A stretch of DNA of 41,506 nt from positions 1 to 41,506 of the forward strand of contig CAMEGQ010000014.1 of NCBI GenBank assembly GCA_945916235.1, written 5' to 3'. The stretch comes from an uncultured Porphyromonadaceae bacterium (GTDB lineage Bacteria > Bacteroidota > Bacteroidia > Bacteroidales > Muribaculaceae). The position numbers and the translations under genes are program-made. Shown in pieces: positions 41,338 through 41,506 of the stretch (positions are counted from its first letter, which is position 1; the number at the start of each line of letters is the position of its first letter). A model generated the notes under the pieces. That model did not search any database and was not told where the DNA came from. It worked only from the letters and a program-made list of their open reading frames with translations.

Positions 41338-41506
41338 CTGCTTCCGCCGCGGTCCATATTTCCCCGTCGCAGCGATTTTAAGCCAATATCAAGGGTAAAT
41401 GCCAGATAATAAGGCGGTAGGGTACAATGCTGTCTGGGCTAATTAAAACGGTTCGCAGATTCTACCTGCAAGTGCAAAATTAGGCAATAAATTTGAAGAA
41501 TTCAGC
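41338..41506. other. Right-edge intergenic sequence with possible promoter boxes
   Basis: No gene is visible in the last 169 bases. TAATTTTG on the minus strand (41482-41475) and TAAATTTG on the plus strand (41488-41495) match the -7 consensus, but neither has a clear TTTG 20 bases upstream. The plus-strand box would serve a gene starting just beyond the window. Confidence 0.35.

Overview
The window looks like a chromosomal segment of a gut-type member of the Bacteroidales (Bacteroidota), moderately GC-rich. The evidence is Bacteroidota-type promoters (TTTG, about 20 nt, TAnnTTTG) before most operons, a BtuG/BtuB vitamin B12 uptake locus, TonB receptors with carboxypeptidase-like N-termini, surface lipoproteins with acidic residues after the lipobox cysteine, and GH92/GH28/GH89 glycosidases. 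The family cannot be fixed from this window; Muribaculaceae or a relative is my guess. No tRNA, rRNA, CRISPR array, phage or intact transposon was seen.

Layout. (1) 0.05-7.0 kb, minus strand: a complete glycine cleavage operon, lplA-gcvT-gcvH-gcvPA-gcvPB-lpd, from one promoter. It holds the four cleavage activities (P protein split in two), the lipoyl carrier and the ligase that lipoylates it. (2) 7.1-8.1 kb, plus strand: ruvB, divergent from the gcv operon, with its promoter so close to the ATG that the mRNA may be leaderless. (3) 8.15-14.33 kb, minus strand: a cobalamin-riboswitch operon of a secreted DUF4465 protein, a PKD-like surface lipoprotein, a BtuG-like B12-capturing lipoprotein and a BtuB-like TonB receptor. 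Promoter, aptamer with 8-bp P1 and a terminator-like hairpin can all be placed. (4) 14.4-16.0 kb: rmuC. (5) 16.1-16.6 kb: a gene graveyard, where an aldo/keto reductase with a large internal deletion is joined to the tail of a zinc-type alcohol dehydrogenase. (6) 16.6-20.3 kb, minus strand: topA, an RluA-type pseudouridine synthase and a small secreted repeat protein, translationally coupled. (7) 20.4-22.3 kb, plus strand: an RsmI-like methyltransferase and a YycJ-like metallo-hydrolase. (8) 22.3-23.9 kb: an A+T-rich accessory islet with a membrane acyltransferase, gene scraps and an 18-bp tandem repeat, closed by a strong bidirectional terminator. (9) 24.0-31.0 kb, minus strand: a TonB receptor and two DUF5689-type surface lipoproteins, one with a recent 135-residue tandem duplication. 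(10) 31.2-41.25 kb, plus strand: a co-directional run of a small conserved protein, cyclophilin, M16 peptidase, GH92 mannosidase, GH28 enzyme and a 1225-residue fusion of a histidine acid phosphatase with a GH89 alpha-N-acetylglucosaminidase.

The parts most worth a second look are the phosphatase-GH89 fusion and its glycosidase neighbours, the completely readable cobalamin riboswitch with its apparent transcriptional-termination platform, the DUF5689 TonB operon of unknown cargo, and the chimeric dehydrogenase relic. I did not find a defence system or other wholly new machinery.
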